A stretch of DNA of 7,545 nt from Bacteroidota bacterium. GTDB taxonomy: Bacteria > Bacteroidota > Bacteroidia > Chitinophagales > Chitinophagaceae. The stretch covers positions 1 through 7,545 of the forward strand of contig JAURLW010000136.1 in NCBI GenBank assembly GCA_030831005.1, given 5' to 3'. The notes under the pieces were generated by a model. It was not told the DNA's origin, searched no databases, and was given only the letters and a program-made list of their open reading frames with translations. Positions within the stretch are counted from its first letter, which is position 1. Every line of letters begins with the position of its first letter. A program made the position numbers and the translations under genes. This document shows positions 6,811 to 7,545 of this stretch, piece after piece.

Positions 6811-7431
6811 ATGTTTACAACAAAAAACCTAACCCTCATTGCAGTCCTATTTCATATCATAGGATTTGTAGGAATTTTATTTTACAAGCCAGCTATAATG
6901 CAGCTTACTACACCATGGCATTTGCTTTTGATGATGTTGTTTTTTGTTGTGGCAGTGGCTGCGCAACATAAACATATCTGGAAATGGATACTACTTGTTT
7001 TTCCAGTTGGTTTTGCGGTAGAATGGCTGGGTGTACATAAGTCTATCTTGTTTGGTCATTATGCATATACAACGGTATTGGGTTTGTCGTGGCAGCAGAT
7101 ACCATTGTTAATAGCTTTTAATTGGGTTTTTGTCATTTATGCTAGTGCTTCTTTAGCGCAAGCTTTTACAGCAAATAAAATTTTGGCGCCCTTATCGACT
7201 GCAACCATTGCAACTTTTTTTGATTGGGTAATGGAACCTGCAGCTATTAAGTTGCACTACTGGCAGTGGTTTCAGGTAGGAGTGCCTTTAAGCAATTATG
7301 TAAGTTGGTGGTTGATTAGTTTATTGTTGGCTATTTTATGGCAATTTTTAAAGTATCAATTCAACCAATTTGCCGTGAATCTGTTATTGATTCAGTTGTT
7401 ATTTTTTGCAATTATTCAATCGCATATATGA
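6811..7431 (+). CDS. cruF: CruF-like carotenoid biosynthesis membrane protein (DUF422)
   Basis: This 206-residue, very hydrophobic protein has about six or seven likely membrane helices. It carries the DUF422 hallmarks EWLG (71-74) followed by FGHYAY (81-86), an LG..W..IPL segment (90-99) and FFDWVMEPAA (136-145). CruF enzymes add water across the 1',2' double bond at the open end of carotenes such as gamma-carotene, a step toward myxol- or saproxanthin-type pigments of Bacteroidota. A carotenoid role is supported by the overlapping CrtZ-like gene. Two things are less certain: the exact reaction, since other DUF422 members may act differently, and the symbol, which is assigned by family resemblance alone. 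It starts 9 bp after birA with no Shine-Dalgarno sequence and ends in an ATGA overlap with the next gene, a pattern of translational coupling. Confidence 0.8.
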   Translation: MFTTKNLTLIAVLFHIIGFVGILFYKPAIMQLTTPWHLLLMMLFFVVAVAAQHKHIWKWILLVFPVGFAVEWLGVHKSILFGHYAYTTVLGLSWQQIPLLIAFNWVFVIYASASLAQAFTANKILAPLSTATIATFFDWVMEPAAIKLHYWQWFQVGVPLSNYVSWWLISLLLAILWQFLKYQFNQFAVNLLLIQLLFFAIIQSHI

Positions 7432-7545
7432 GTATCTTGTTTATTATAGTTGTATTACTTTCTTTTCTGGGCATGGAAGCTGCAGCTTGGCTTGCGCACA
7501 AATATATTATGCATGGGTTTTTATGGCATATTCACGAAGATCATC
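7428..7545 (+). CDS. crtZ: CrtZ-type beta-carotene hydroxylase (partial, runs off the right edge)
   Basis: Only the first 39 codons are inside the window. They encode an N-terminal membrane helix (about 3-16) and then the CrtZ signature: AAWLAHKYIMHGFLW (19-33) with the HxxxxH histidines His24 and His29, followed by HEDH (36-39), the start of an HxxHH motif. These histidines bind the di-iron centre that hydroxylates beta-ionone rings at C-3 and C-3', giving zeaxanthin-like end groups. The HKYIMHGFLW stretch is more specific to CrtZ than to general sterol desaturases. The ATG overlaps the stop of the CruF-like gene as ATGA, so the two proteins are probably translated in coupled fashion. Completeness at the 3' side cannot be judged. 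Confidence 0.87.
   Translation, partial: MSILFIIVVLLSFLGMEAAAWLAHKYIMHGFLWHIHEDH

Noticed and set aside
6780..6971. 63-codon plus-strand reading frame overlapping the birA end and the cruF start
   Set aside because: It lies in another frame of two well-supported genes and has no recognisable protein features.
1..7545. Defence system, mobile element, CRISPR or novel system
   Set aside because: Every gene belongs to a recognised housekeeping or pigment family, the gaps are short, and no direct repeats, transposase or integrase were seen.

Overview
The window reads as chromosomal DNA from a member of the Bacteroidota, most likely a pigmented relative of the Chitinophagaceae/Saprospiria type. 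The grounds are AT-rich DNA, start codons with no Shine-Dalgarno sequence, exact matches to the Bacteroidota -7 promoter element TAnnTTTG, protein sequences of Bacteroidota character, and an rsfS-ftsH-LUD gene neighbourhood that I remember as common in that phylum. The assignment to a family is inference.

Coding density is very high. From left to right: (1) a plus-strand class I/II PLP aminotransferase (45-1238), whose 3' end overlaps that of (2) a convergent minus-strand adenine deaminase (1233-2873). Upstream of the deaminase on the minus strand lie (3) a LUD-domain (LutC/YkgG-like) protein (2889-3548), (4) the membrane AAA+ zinc protease FtsH (3593-5566) and (5) the ribosomal silencing factor RsfS (5587-5967). 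The minus-strand transcription order is therefore rsfS, ftsH, LUD, ade. A clear intrinsic terminator lies between ftsH and the LUD gene. A 72-bp divergent promoter region (5968-6039) separates rsfS from (6) a plus-strand biotin-protein ligase with a TTG start (6040-6801). This is followed after 9 bp by (7) a CruF-like/DUF422 carotenoid membrane protein (6811-7431), which overlaps by 4 bp (8) the first 39 codons of a CrtZ-type carotene hydroxylase that runs off the right edge (7428 to end).

The minus-strand block combines protein quality control (FtsH) and ribosome hibernation (RsfS) with a redox/lactate-type LUD protein and purine salvage (adenine to hypoxanthine). The plus-strand block at the right looks like the beginning of a carotenoid gene set for hydroxylated pigments (myxol-, saproxanthin- or zeaxanthin-like), apparently co-transcribed with birA.

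There is no gene-free stretch over 300 bases, and I see no tRNA, rRNA, CRISPR array, insertion sequence or prophage. This is an ordinary housekeeping region. I did not find evidence of an undescribed system. The points most worth a second look are the terminator abutting the LUD start codon and the birA-carotenoid gene linkage.
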